Positions 56,952 through 64,000 of a stretch of 64,000 nucleotides of DNA are shown in pieces. Both the position numbers and the translations under genes were made by a program. The stretch lies in contig NZ_CP059163.1 in NCBI RefSeq assembly GCF_013466785.1, forward strand, positions 496,001 to 560,000. The letters run 5' to 3'. The notes beneath the pieces were generated by a model that worked only from the letters and a program-made list of their open reading frames with translations, made no database searches and was not told where the DNA came from. The stretch comes from Nocardioides marinisabuli (GTDB lineage: Bacteria > Actinomycetota > Actinomycetes > Propionibacteriales > Nocardioidaceae). Position 1 is the first letter of the stretch. Each line of letters opens with the position of its first letter.

Positions 56952-58136
56952 CTACGGCTGGAGACGGAACCAGTCGGAGCGCAGCCCGAACCAGCTGCGG
57001 AGCTGGTCGCCGGTCAGGCTGCGGGTGGCGCCGGTGAAGCGCACCTCGACGCGCACCACCCGCCCGCCCCAGGCGCCGTTGCCGTCGCGCGCGACGACCT
57101 CGAGGGAGACGAAGCTGCCGGAGCCGGGCCACGCCTTCTCGAGGCCGGTGGCCGTGAGCGTCCTGGTCCACTGCGCATAGGGGTTCCGAGCCTCGGGAGC
57201 CGTGTCCCACGGGTCCTCGACGGCCTGCAGGTACTCGAAGGAGCCTGCCCGGGTCCAGCCGCCGTTGCTGGCGGAGAACTGGGTGAAGGCGGGGGCGCCG
57301 TCGTGGGTGACGACCTCGCCCGCGGTGGCGGCGACGGCGTCGTCGGAGCCAGGGTGCTCGGCGTCGACTCCGCGGTAGACCTGGCAGGCGGAGGTGTCGC
57401 AGAGCTGGTAGTGGCGCCCGACCGGGGCGTGGTCGCGCTCGTACGCCGCATAGGTGCGGGCGGCGACCGCCTGGGCGCGCACCGCGGCGGCAGGCCACAG
57501 CGCAGGGACCTCACCGGGGACGACGCCGCGCAGGTAGTCCTCGAAGCCGACGACGTTGACGGTGTCGCGCTGGCGGCCTTCCCCCGTCGAGGCCGAGCGG
57601 AGCACGCCGCGGTAGGTGGCGCTGCCGCCGGGCAGGAGCAGGGTGATCGGCTCCTTGGCGAACAGCTCGGCGTCGCCCTCGGGCTTGAGGACGCTGCGCC
57701 AGCCGCCGTCGACCTTGGCCTGGACCTTGCTGCGGCCACGGGTCGCGGACGTGATGCGCCAGGTCGTGGCCGTGGGCTCGAGGCGCTTGAGCTTCCAGGT
57801 GCGGCCCTCCCCCAGGCTGCGCACCTTGAGCGCCTTGGCGGGGCGCACCTTGACGTCGGAGGTGGTGTCGGCACTGATCAGCACCTCGACGTCGCCACCG
57901 ACGCTGCCGCGCTGGGTGCCGGGGTAGTAGAAGTCGAGGATCTCGCCGTAGGTGTGCCCCTGGGTGGCGGCCGCCCTGGCGCCGTACTGCGACAGCCCCT
58001 TGCCGTGGCCGAAGCCGCGGCCCTCGAGCACCACGTCGGCGGCGCGGTCCTCGCGCTCCCGGGGTTCGGCGGAGGCGGGCGCGGCCACCAGGAGGGTGGC
58101 GAGCGGGAGCGCGAGCAGGGCGGCGCGACGAGACAT
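56952..58136 (-). CDS. Secreted SpoIID/LytB-domain protein, second copy
   Basis: Encodes 394 residues. Signal peptide to about residue 23. Same layout as the 50900-52129 product: GRGFGHGKGLSQYGARAAATQG, ILDFYYPGT, FEDYLRGVVPGEVPALW, AVRAQAVAARTYAAY, YQLCDTSACQVYRG and FSASNGGWT. GGAAGG precedes the ATG. The two copies share most motif positions, so they arose by duplication, but are diverged enough to have different targets. Confidence 0.88.
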   Translation of the reverse strand: MSRRAALLALPLATLLVAAPASAEPREREDRAADVVLEGRGFGHGKGLSQYGARAAATQGHTYGEILDFYYPGTQRGSVGGDVEVLISADTTSDVKVRPAKALKVRSLGEGRTWKLKRLEPTATTWRITSATRGRSKVQAKVDGGWRSVLKPEGDAELFAKEPITLLLPGGSATYRGVLRSASTGEGRQRDTVNVVGFEDYLRGVVPGEVPALWPAAAVRAQAVAARTYAAYERDHAPVGRHYQLCDTSACQVYRGVDAEHPGSDDAVAATAGEVVTHDGAPAFTQFSASNGGWTRAGSFEYLQAVEDPWDTAPEARNPYAQWTRTLTATGLEKAWPGSGSFVSLEVVARDGNGAWGGRVVRVEVRFTGATRSLTGDQLRSWFGLRSDWFRLQP

Positions 58137-58231
58137 GGGGGGGCCTTCCGAGAACGTGGGTGGGCGCAGCGTACGACGCGCGAGACCCGGCAAAGGTTGT
58201 CCTGGGCACGGGGCGGGGCGCAGGCTGGGCC

Positions 58232-58499
58232 ATGGCCACGTAGTCGATCGAGATCGTCACCCTGGAGCCCCAGCCCGCGCTCGCCGTGCGCGGGGCCATC
58301 ACGCCCGAGGAGATGCCGGCCTTCTTCGGCCGGGCCTTCACCGGCGTGCCGGGCGCCGCCGCGGCGGCGGGGGTGGAGCTCGTCGGGCCCACCGTGGGAG
58401 TCCTACCTCAGCGATCCCGAGGCCGAGCCCAACCCGCAGCAGTGGCGGACCCTGGTCTGCTGGCCTGTCGGCGGGCATGGACCGGGTCCGACAGGGTAA
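58232..58499 (+). pseudogene. Remnant of a GyrI-like/AraC effector-binding domain gene
   Basis: From the ATG at 58232 the frame reads M-A-T then TAG (58241-58243), then continues SIEIVTLEPQPALAVRGAI and EEMPAFFGRAFTGV, a GyrI-like start. After VELVGPT the sequence jumps, in another frame, to WESYLSDPEAEPNPQQW and TLVCWPVG, the usual end of such proteins, and stops at 58497-58499. The middle (roughly 60 codons in relatives) is missing. A nonsense codon plus a deletion make it a true pseudogene rather than a base-call error. Confidence 0.75.
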
Positions 58500-58508
58500 A
58501 GAGGAGGC

Positions 58509-59159
58509 ATGAGGACACCGTGGAGCGCCCGTCGTGACCGTCGTGAGCGGGAGCTGGTGGCAGCCGAGGAGTTCAGGTCGGCGCGCCGGTTGGCCCGGGA
58601 GGACGTGACCGTGCTCGGCGAGCAGGTCGCCGAGCTCGACGTCGACCTCGCGGGCTCGCAGGGCCACGAGGTGCGTGACTTCCACCAGGAGGCGCTCGAC
58701 GCCTACGCGGCCGCGGCGGCGTCGCTGGAGGCGGCGAGCACCGTCGAGGAGGTCGGCGCCGTCGAGGAGGTCCTCAACCGGGGGCGCTACGCGCGGGCGG
58801 CGGTGCTGGCCCTGCGCGCCGGCGAACCGCTGCCGGAGCGTCGCGGCCCCTGCTTCTTCAACCCCCAGCACGGCCCGGCGGTCACGACGGTGGCGTGGAC
58901 GCCCCCGCACGGCTCCGAGCGCGAGGTCGAGGTCTGCCGCAACGACGCGCTGCGCCTCGACGACGGCGAGGCGCCCGACGTGCGCCAGGTGCGCGTCGGC
59001 GACCGCTACGTGCCCTGGTACGCCGCCGACGACGCGGCGATCCACTCGTGGAGCTCGGTGTCCAACGCCTCCACCTCCGGCTGGTTGACCAGCGTCGCCA
59101 AGGCCGAGGCCGGCACCCGGGCCGGGGTGTCACAGGCCGGGATGATCGGTCGCCAGTAG
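58509..59159 (+). CDS. Conserved hypothetical protein, 216 residues
   Basis: No known family is recognised. The first 90 residues are charged and predicted helical (RRDRRERELVAAEEFRSARR, then an Ala/Glu-rich helix), ending in RYARAAVLALRAGEPLPERRG. A compact second part has CFFNPQHGPAV, TTVAWTPPHGSEREVEVCRND and RYVPWYAADDAAIHSW; the two Cys and His could bind a metal. The C-terminus is hydrophilic. No signal peptide or membrane segment. Codon use matches the host genome. Confidence 0.6.
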   Translation: MRTPWSARRDRRERELVAAEEFRSARRLAREDVTVLGEQVAELDVDLAGSQGHEVRDFHQEALDAYAAAAASLEAASTVEEVGAVEEVLNRGRYARAAVLALRAGEPLPERRGPCFFNPQHGPAVTTVAWTPPHGSEREVEVCRNDALRLDDGEAPDVRQVRVGDRYVPWYAADDAAIHSWSSVSNASTSGWLTSVAKAEAGTRAGVSQAGMIGRQ

Positions 59160-59181
59160 CGGGGCGCCCTCGGGATGCTCG

Positions 59182-60530
59182 TCAGGCGGCGTGGTCGATG
59201 CGGCGGGTGCCGGTGTGGTCGACGAGGTAGAGCGCGCCGTAGGGGTCGAGCCACACGAACACGCCGGGGTAGGGCTGCTTGACCCGCATGTGCCCGTGGG
59301 TCTTGACGCGGTGGTGGATGGTGGTCATCGGCCCGTAGTTCCCGACCTCGCTCGCACCCCCGGCGTCCCCGGGTGCCCAGGGGTCGGTGTGGTCGACCTG
59401 CATGCTGTTGCTGGTGCAGGAGGAGAAGGGGAACACGTCGGCCGGCGAGATCACCCGCACGGCCCGTCTATGTCGGGCCGGGATCTCGTAGGCATCGACC
59501 GGCACCTGCCCCAACGGGTCCAGCACCGGGCGGATCGTGAACCGGGCGTGGGGTCCGAGGACGTCGCGGACCCATTCGCGGGTCACCGGACCGTGGCCCT
59601 CCACGCGCCCGATCGGCGGCAGCGGTGCGCCGGCATCGGCGATGGAGCGGCCGTCGAGGTGGACCACGATCTCTGCCCTAGGTGCCAGACCGGTCAGGTC
59701 CAGGTCGTCGGGCGCGTGTCGGGGTTGGCGAGCATCAGCACGGCCAGCACCCGCCGCTCATCAGCGCTCACCGCCGTGGGGGCCTGGTCGGGTTGCTCCT
59801 CCCCCACCGGCTGGCGCAGGACCTCGGCGGCATGGGGGTCATCGGGGAGCTGCTCGCGCAGCCGCTCCGCGACGGCGCTGATGGCGGTGTCGAGCTGCTC
59901 GATCACCGGGATCGGGGCGCGGATCAGGAACGAGGCCATCCCGTGCTCAGGTGTCCCGATCTTCTTCGCGAACGTCGCCCGCCGGGCACGTTCCTCCTTC
60001 TCCCGCGCCAGCTCCGGTGCCGCGGCAGCGACCTTGCCGACCACGAGTGCCTCGAACCGGGTCCAGGTGATCCGACCGTCCGCGGACTCCGCGACCTCCG
60101 CATCCACCCAGCCGGCCTCGAGGGCGTCGAGCTCGCGGGTCTTGGTCACCACGAACCGGGCATAGGAGGCACGGACCTCACCGGCCAGCACCCGCCCCCA
60201 CAACACCGGGTGACGGTCCTGCAGGTCCTGGGCGTCAGCGATCAACGCCGCGGCCGCATAGGTGCTGCGACCGATCCGCGCCCCCAGCAGCGACGCCGCG
60301 AACTCACTGACCGGCCGCGTGCCCGCACCGCCGTACTGCTTGGCCTGCTCCCGCCCCGGCTTGGCGGACTCGGTCGGGTCGAGCTTGTGGTCCGGGTCGT
60401 TGAGCACCGCCCACCGGTAGGCCACCACCAGCATCTGCACCTCCGCCTGCTGCGCAGTGGTCGCGAGCGCGGCAGCGGTGTCGAGGACAGCGTCCTCCGA
60501 CATCTCCCCCACCACCGGCTTCCCGAGCAT
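59182..60530 (-). pseudogene. DUF222-HNH endonuclease gene with a frameshift
   Basis: The N-terminal frame (from ATG 60530; a TTG at 60542 is an alternative) runs through DUF222 (EVQMLVVAYRWAV, LLGARIGRSTYAAAALIADA, VLAVLMLANPD) and stops at 59694. The C-terminal frame resumes at the same place: DDLDLTGLAPRAEIVVHLDG through CTSNSMQVDHTDPW and HHRVKTHGHMRVK, the HNH part, to 59182. One extra C at 59710-59712 would restore 449-453 residues. The HNH motif itself looks intact. It is the chromosomal gene bordering the A+T-rich island. Confidence 0.8.
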
Positions 60531-60732
60531 GAGACCACTCAAGCACTAGGCACCGACAATCACGTCGTACGCTTCCGACCTGCACAACAGGCCGCAGCGG
60601 CGTCCATGCCGCTGCCGGGATTGGCGACCCATTCCGCCCAGAAGGACGCGCAGCCACCCAGCCGGGACAAAATCTGGGGTAATGCCGAGTGTGTACCTGG
60701 GGAACGCTCATCGGATCTGCCGCTTCGGATGG
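60531..60732. other. Junction between host-like sequence and the A+T-rich island
   Basis: About 200 bp with no convincing gene, tRNA or integrase site. AGCGGC-GTCCAT-GCCGCT near 60594-60611 is a short hairpin that could end the kinase operon. Base composition falls sharply across this segment from the strongly G+C-rich host type to clearly mixed. Confidence 0.5.
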
Positions 60733-62454
60733 TCATATGTCTCGGAGACCGAGAACCTTGGCGAGGGTGTTGCAGACGTCGAAACTCGAATTCAATGTGA
60801 TGCGCGTGATTCCGCCTGCCACCGTCACATCACGCAGAATGTCCTTCACGTCGGCCTCAAATAAGGATTGCGGTGTTGCCCGCGCAAGACAGTGCTTCCG
60901 AAATCGCTGGTACTCGCCGGGCGAGCGGAACATGACGGACCACCATTCGTCGCCAGTCTTTTTAACGGAGACGTTCCACGACTCTGTCAACGAGTTTAGG
61001 ACTGCCTCGGGATCCATCGCGTAATGTGGTTGAAGGAAAAGTTCAGGATTGTCCGAATTATTAGCGAAAGTATCTGACCTGCCCCAATCAATCTGAATGT
61101 GGTCTGCGACGTCGCCGACACCCGTAATCGAAGGCACGTTCATCGCGAGGTACTTGACGATCCACAAGATCGGAGCACCGAGCAAGTTTTCCCGCACCTC
61201 GGACACGATCTGACGAGCGTCAGCCAGGAGCTCTTCGCAATGGTAGTCCGCGCACGACGCGAATGTCTTCAGGATGCGCCCACTCAGATCGTGAGCCCGC
61301 GGCAGTGGGTGCTCCCGTACCAAAGTGCGTGCCTGGTCATACAAGAATCCGTGGCGTGGGTCGCTAGTTGGATCCAGCGACGTGTACAGGTCGTCACGCG
61401 CGTAGACGTTGCTTTCATAGTAAAACTTGCGCTGGCACAGCTCGAATAATCGCGATTGAATGCACAGGTTCAAGAGGAGGGCGTCTGCGTTATAGCCCAA
61501 ACGCATATGCCAGTTCCCGTTGTACCGCCTGATCTCGTCAGGCGTCTTGGTCGCGATGAGTCGTATCGCGTACCAAACGTCCTCACCGGCCTGCTCAAAT
61601 ACCGCGTCGATGTCGTCAACGCCATCGTGCGCCCCGTCATCGTTTAGACGAAATTGCTCAACAATTCCGCCAATTTCCTTCATTCTCATTGCCCGCGAGA
61701 ACCGGATTTCGGTCAGAAAGTCGGCGACCGCGGGTCGGTTTCCGGGGACCTGCGCCAACATGCTCGCGACGATGGGGTCGAGGTAGGACAAACTCGGATA
61801 GGATGACTCGATGAGTCGATAACTTGACCCCGCGGGAATCTCGCGAGTGAAGCATTCGTTGACGATCAGTCCGAGTGCATAGACATCAGCCTCCTGTCCC
61901 ACGTTGCGGGCGTCTTGACCCCTCCGCTGTTCGGGGGCTCGGTAGTCCCGATTTCCGATCAGTTCGCTCGCTGCCGTCAGCGTGGAGTCCGCGAAGTGGG
62001 CGATTCCAAAGTCTGCTAAGGTCGCCGACGCGCCATTGATGAGCACGTTCTCCGGCTTGACGTCACGATGCGCGATTCCGCGCGCATGAGCGAACTGCAA
62101 GGCGTCGGCAATTTGTTGCACATAGTCGAGCAACGTCTCGACGTCCGTCTGCCCTCGATCGATCACGTCTCGAAGAGATTCCGGGTAGAAAGGCATTATG
62201 TAGAAGGGGCGCTCTTCGTGCACGCCTCTCCCAACAACGGGGGCGATATGGTCGTGGCCACAGCCACTCTGAAACGAAGCTTCGCGGTCGAACCGCTCGG
62301 CTCGCCTCTGGTCGCCCCTGACTTTGAGTATCTTCACGGCCCAGCATTGCCCATCTGCGTCGGCAAGCCAGACGTCTCCTGAGCCGCCGCCACCCACGGT
62401 CTTCCGCAGCTCGTAGGCAATGCCGTCGCATGTAAACGATCGCCCCATCTTCAC
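60733..62454 (-). CDS. Hanks-type Ser/Thr protein kinase with large C-terminal region
   Basis: Encodes 573 residues from GTG 62454 (GGAG 11 nt upstream; ATG 62448 is the alternative). Kinase domain (about 10-265): glycine loop GGGGSGDVW, AVKIL (Lys 41), HRDVKPEN (Asp 131), DFG (148-150) and YRAPEQRRG; all catalytic residues are present. The last 300 residues match no family I recognise; they are helical with blocks RYNGNWHMRLGYNADALLLNL and DEWWSVMFRSPGEYQRF. No membrane helix or PASTA repeat, so it is cytoplasmic. Third gene of the DUF262-HEPN-kinase cluster; codon use is unlike the host. Confidence 0.87.
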   Translation of the reverse strand: MKMGRSFTCDGIAYELRKTVGGGGSGDVWLADADGQCWAVKILKVRGDQRRAERFDREASFQSGCGHDHIAPVVGRGVHEERPFYIMPFYPESLRDVIDRGQTDVETLLDYVQQIADALQFAHARGIAHRDVKPENVLINGASATLADFGIAHFADSTLTAASELIGNRDYRAPEQRRGQDARNVGQEADVYALGLIVNECFTREIPAGSSYRLIESSYPSLSYLDPIVASMLAQVPGNRPAVADFLTEIRFSRAMRMKEIGGIVEQFRLNDDGAHDGVDDIDAVFEQAGEDVWYAIRLIATKTPDEIRRYNGNWHMRLGYNADALLLNLCIQSRLFELCQRKFYYESNVYARDDLYTSLDPTSDPRHGFLYDQARTLVREHPLPRAHDLSGRILKTFASCADYHCEELLADARQIVSEVRENLLGAPILWIVKYLAMNVPSITGVGDVADHIQIDWGRSDTFANNSDNPELFLQPHYAMDPEAVLNSLTESWNVSVKKTGDEWWSVMFRSPGEYQRFRKHCLARATPQSLFEADVKDILRDVTVAGGITRITLNSSFDVCNTLAKVLGLRDI

Positions 62455-62524
62455 GACAACCCACTCTCCTCGATTGTCGCGTGACCTGCCTCTAGGCAAA
62501 GGCGTGGGCCCAAAGGGGTTCGCC

Positions 62525-63046
62525 CTACTCCGCTGATCGATGGCTCGCCTGAGCCAAGGGGACAAACATGTCCGCTAGAAGACCGACGGTTTGCTCGGCG
62601 ATCTCGTGGTATTGCCTTAGGAGGCTCCCGGAAACAGTGGACGATCCACCATGCGCGAGAGAGTGTCGGGCGCCAATCAAATTCGTCAGCGTCTGGCGAC
62701 GCTCATCTGTTGACAGGAACGCTGTCAATCTCTCCCGCCACTCATCGTCAAAACTCCCCACGAGTTGCTCGAGTTTGGCTGGGTTCAGGTTGGAGAATCG
62801 TGCTGCCTGCCGCTGACCAAACTTTAGTACTCGATGGGAGCTGTTTTCTTCAAGGTAGCCGTTCACCATGTGCTCGAAACTCTTCTCGATAAATCCGCTC
62901 AACTGGATTACTGTGAGCCTAGTCAAATACCCCCTGAGGACTAGGTCATCTTGCTCCTCTGCACGCAGCATGACCTCGTCGATCTCCCGAAGCCGCGCGC
63001 GTATTTCTGCACGTCGATCGACGTATCGGGTCCTGCGTCCGTTCAT
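62525..63046 (-). CDS. HEPN-domain protein (MAE_28990/RiboL-PSP-HEPN type)
   Basis: Encodes 173 residues, mostly helical. LTRLTVIQLSGFIEKSFEHMV is the first long helix; the RNase-type HEPN motif RHSLAH (Arg 127, His 132, Rx4H) is intact and followed by a Gly-Gly turn. HEPN proteins of this size are often toxin-like RNases or RNA-binding partners in defence and toxin-antitoxin systems. The start codon overlaps the DUF262 stop (ATGA), so the two are translated together. Confidence 0.8.
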   Translation of the reverse strand: MNGRRTRYVDRRAEIRARLREIDEVMLRAEEQDDLVLRGYLTRLTVIQLSGFIEKSFEHMVNGYLEENSSHRVLKFGQRQAARFSNLNPAKLEQLVGSFDDEWRERLTAFLSTDERRQTLTNLIGARHSLAHGGSSTVSGSLLRQYHEIAEQTVGLLADMFVPLAQASHRSAE

Positions 63047-64000
63047 AACTTTCCAAAGGCCGCCCTGGCAGCCGCCAGCCGTGTCTCAACTGAGTCCTCG
63101 TTGGCTGTTGCCTGCGTCACTGCATCCAGGAAGGACTCCTGTTTGAGCAGGGTGTCGTATGCCATAGCCCAAGCTCGAGCAGGGACAGTCGACGACGAGC
63201 CCGCAGCGATCCGCTCCATGACACCCACGAAGACAGAGTCGAGAATGGCCGCGTTCACCTGTGTGCGGAGTCGGAAGGCTCTCCGGCCGATAGCCTCCGC
63301 CAAAATTCGAGCACTCTGCTCGAATAGATTCTCTACAGCGGCTAGGTCGATATAGTCTCCTTGACGATGCTTGCCGAGGAAGTCGTTCAAAAAGGTCTTG
63401 AGCGGTGAATAATAATTCGACGACTCAAGATACAGGGCGACAACGCGCAGGATCAGTTCTTGATCCTTTAATCGGTCACTTCGCTTGCCGTAGAGGAGAC
63501 GCCAATGCTCGTTGTTGTTTAAACTCCGCACGGTCTCCACGAGCTTGCCGCCATAGAGCGCTACCCGGATTTCATGTGGTTGCAAGTTCGTGCCACCCGA
63601 GTTGAGTCGCTCAAAAATCTGGTAGACACTCTCGTAGTCGGCGACGGATTGCGGAACGCGGATGATGATCGCTTGAATAAAGGTGTCGTCAAGCGTGCGA
63701 CGGACGTCGTCCGGGAGTGTGTTATAAGTCAGTCCTTTAAGTTCGTCATCGACGTTCTCAATCTTAAACTTGCCGGCGTAAAAACCCGCCAAGGTGGTGA
63801 GCCGCTGCTGACCATCCAGTACTAGGTACTTCTTGCCGGGTTGCTCTACCAAGAAGATGCCGGGCACCGGGAACCCAAGCAACAAAGACTCAATGAAGCG
63901 ATCCATCTGAGCGCGTCGCCAGACACGCCCCCTCTGGAAGCCCTGCGCGTTCGGGTCCGGGAGGTCCAAGCTAGGATCAAATGACGGCACTATAATCGCG
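63043..64000 (-). CDS. DUF262 protein (ParB-like nuclease/NTPase fold), 5' end outside window
   Basis: The frame is open from 63043 to the right edge (315 residues from the first GTG at 63990, but AIIV precedes it and relatives have 30-50 more residues, so the true start is beyond 64000). Features: FQRGRVWRRAQMDRFIESLLLGFPVP, LVLDGQQRLTTLAGF (DGQQR, the DUF262 active-site motif), and IFERLNSGGTNLQPHEIR. Such domains are the N-terminal half of GmrSD-type modification-dependent nucleases; here no DUF1524 domain follows. Paired with HEPN and a kinase. Confidence 0.87.
   Translation of the reverse strand, partial: AIIVPSFDPSLDLPDPNAQGFQRGRVWRRAQMDRFIESLLLGFPVPGIFLVEQPGKKYLVLDGQQRLTTLAGFYAGKFKIENVDDELKGLTYNTLPDDVRRTLDDTFIQAIIIRVPQSVADYESVYQIFERLNSGGTNLQPHEIRVALYGGKLVETVRSLNNNEHWRLLYGKRSDRLKDQELILRVVALYLESSNYYSPLKTFLNDFLGKHRQGDYIDLAAVENLFEQSARILAEAIGRRAFRLRTQVNAAILDSVFVGVMERIAAGSSSTVPARAWAMAYDTLLKQESFLDAVTQATANEDSVETRLAAARAAFGKL

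Noticed and set aside
60531..60732. tRNA gene or attachment site at the island border
   Set aside because: No cloverleaf or terminal CCA-like tRNA end was found, and no integrase gene lies in view.
63043..64000. DUF262 protein as a complete GmrSD-type restriction enzyme
   Set aside because: The DUF1524 nuclease half is absent; a HEPN gene follows directly instead.

Overview
The window comes from a high-G+C actinobacterium, most likely a member of Nocardioidaceae (Nocardioides-like). This rests on the strong G/C codon bias, a WhiB regulator, F420 biosynthesis genes, acyl-CoA carboxylase genes of actinobacterial type (including an epsilon subunit), DUF222/HNH genes, a TIGR03089 protein, and many genes that look leaderless, with a TANNNT hexamer 6-8 nt before the start codon. 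No rRNA, tRNA, CRISPR array or insertion sequence was recognised. Genes are tightly packed and no stretch over 300 bases lacks a gene.

Layout. 1-7.3 kb: the end of a glycosyltransferase, whiB, the F420 genes fbiA-fbiB, a DUF3105 membrane protein, a secreted CocE/S15 hydrolase, mannose-1-phosphate guanylyltransferase and a TIGR03089 protein. 7.3-17 kb (minus strand): a secreted peptidoglycan amidase with FG-GAP repeats, then a six-gene operon for a galactofuranose polymer (two GT2 enzymes including a GlfT1-like one, Glf, GlfT2, and an ABC exporter of Wzm/Wzt type). 17-29 kb: a DUF222-HNH gene, a 5'-3' exonuclease, two LytR-CpsA-Psr proteins, a thioesterase, an enoyl-CoA hydratase, a SigB/SigF-type sigma factor, Dps, a CoA-binding protein, an acyltransferase-like membrane protein, purE-purK and a stand-alone winged-helix regulator. 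29-33.6 kb: an adenylate cyclase, a PH-domain protein and biotin ligase on the minus strand, divergent from acyl-CoA carboxylase beta and epsilon. 33.6-38 kb: a probable exopolysaccharide locus (processive GT2, lipoprotein, response regulator, GH6 glucanase with two apparent frameshifts). 38-50 kb: maf, gtrA, an acyl-CoA dehydrogenase, an OFA-type MFS transporter with a tiny partner subunit, the biotin-carrying acyl-CoA carboxylase alpha subunit, two PH-domain proteins, pyruvate carboxylase, and a BenE-like transporter divergent from an XRE-cupin repressor. 50-59 kb: two SpoIID/LytB paralogues around an LVIVD-repeat protein, a DUF305 lipoprotein, an ABC-F ATPase and a CHRD-like secreted protein, then a decayed GyrI-like gene.

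60.7-64 kb is clearly different: A+T-richer and apparently acquired. It holds a three-gene minus-strand cluster running off the right edge: a DUF262 (DGQQR) protein, a HEPN protein (Rx4H motif), and a Hanks-type Ser/Thr kinase with a large unrecognised C-terminal region. It sits next to a frameshifted DUF222-HNH gene. This cluster is the best candidate for an undescribed (probably defence or abortive-infection) system in the window.

The biotin genes fit together functionally: BirA would load biotin onto both the carboxylase alpha subunit and pyruvate carboxylase, and the alpha subunit would work with the beta and epsilon subunits. Three genes (GH6 twice, DUF222-HNH once) are broken by the loss of one base beside a run of three C; this uniform pattern makes sequencing or assembly error a serious alternative to true decay.
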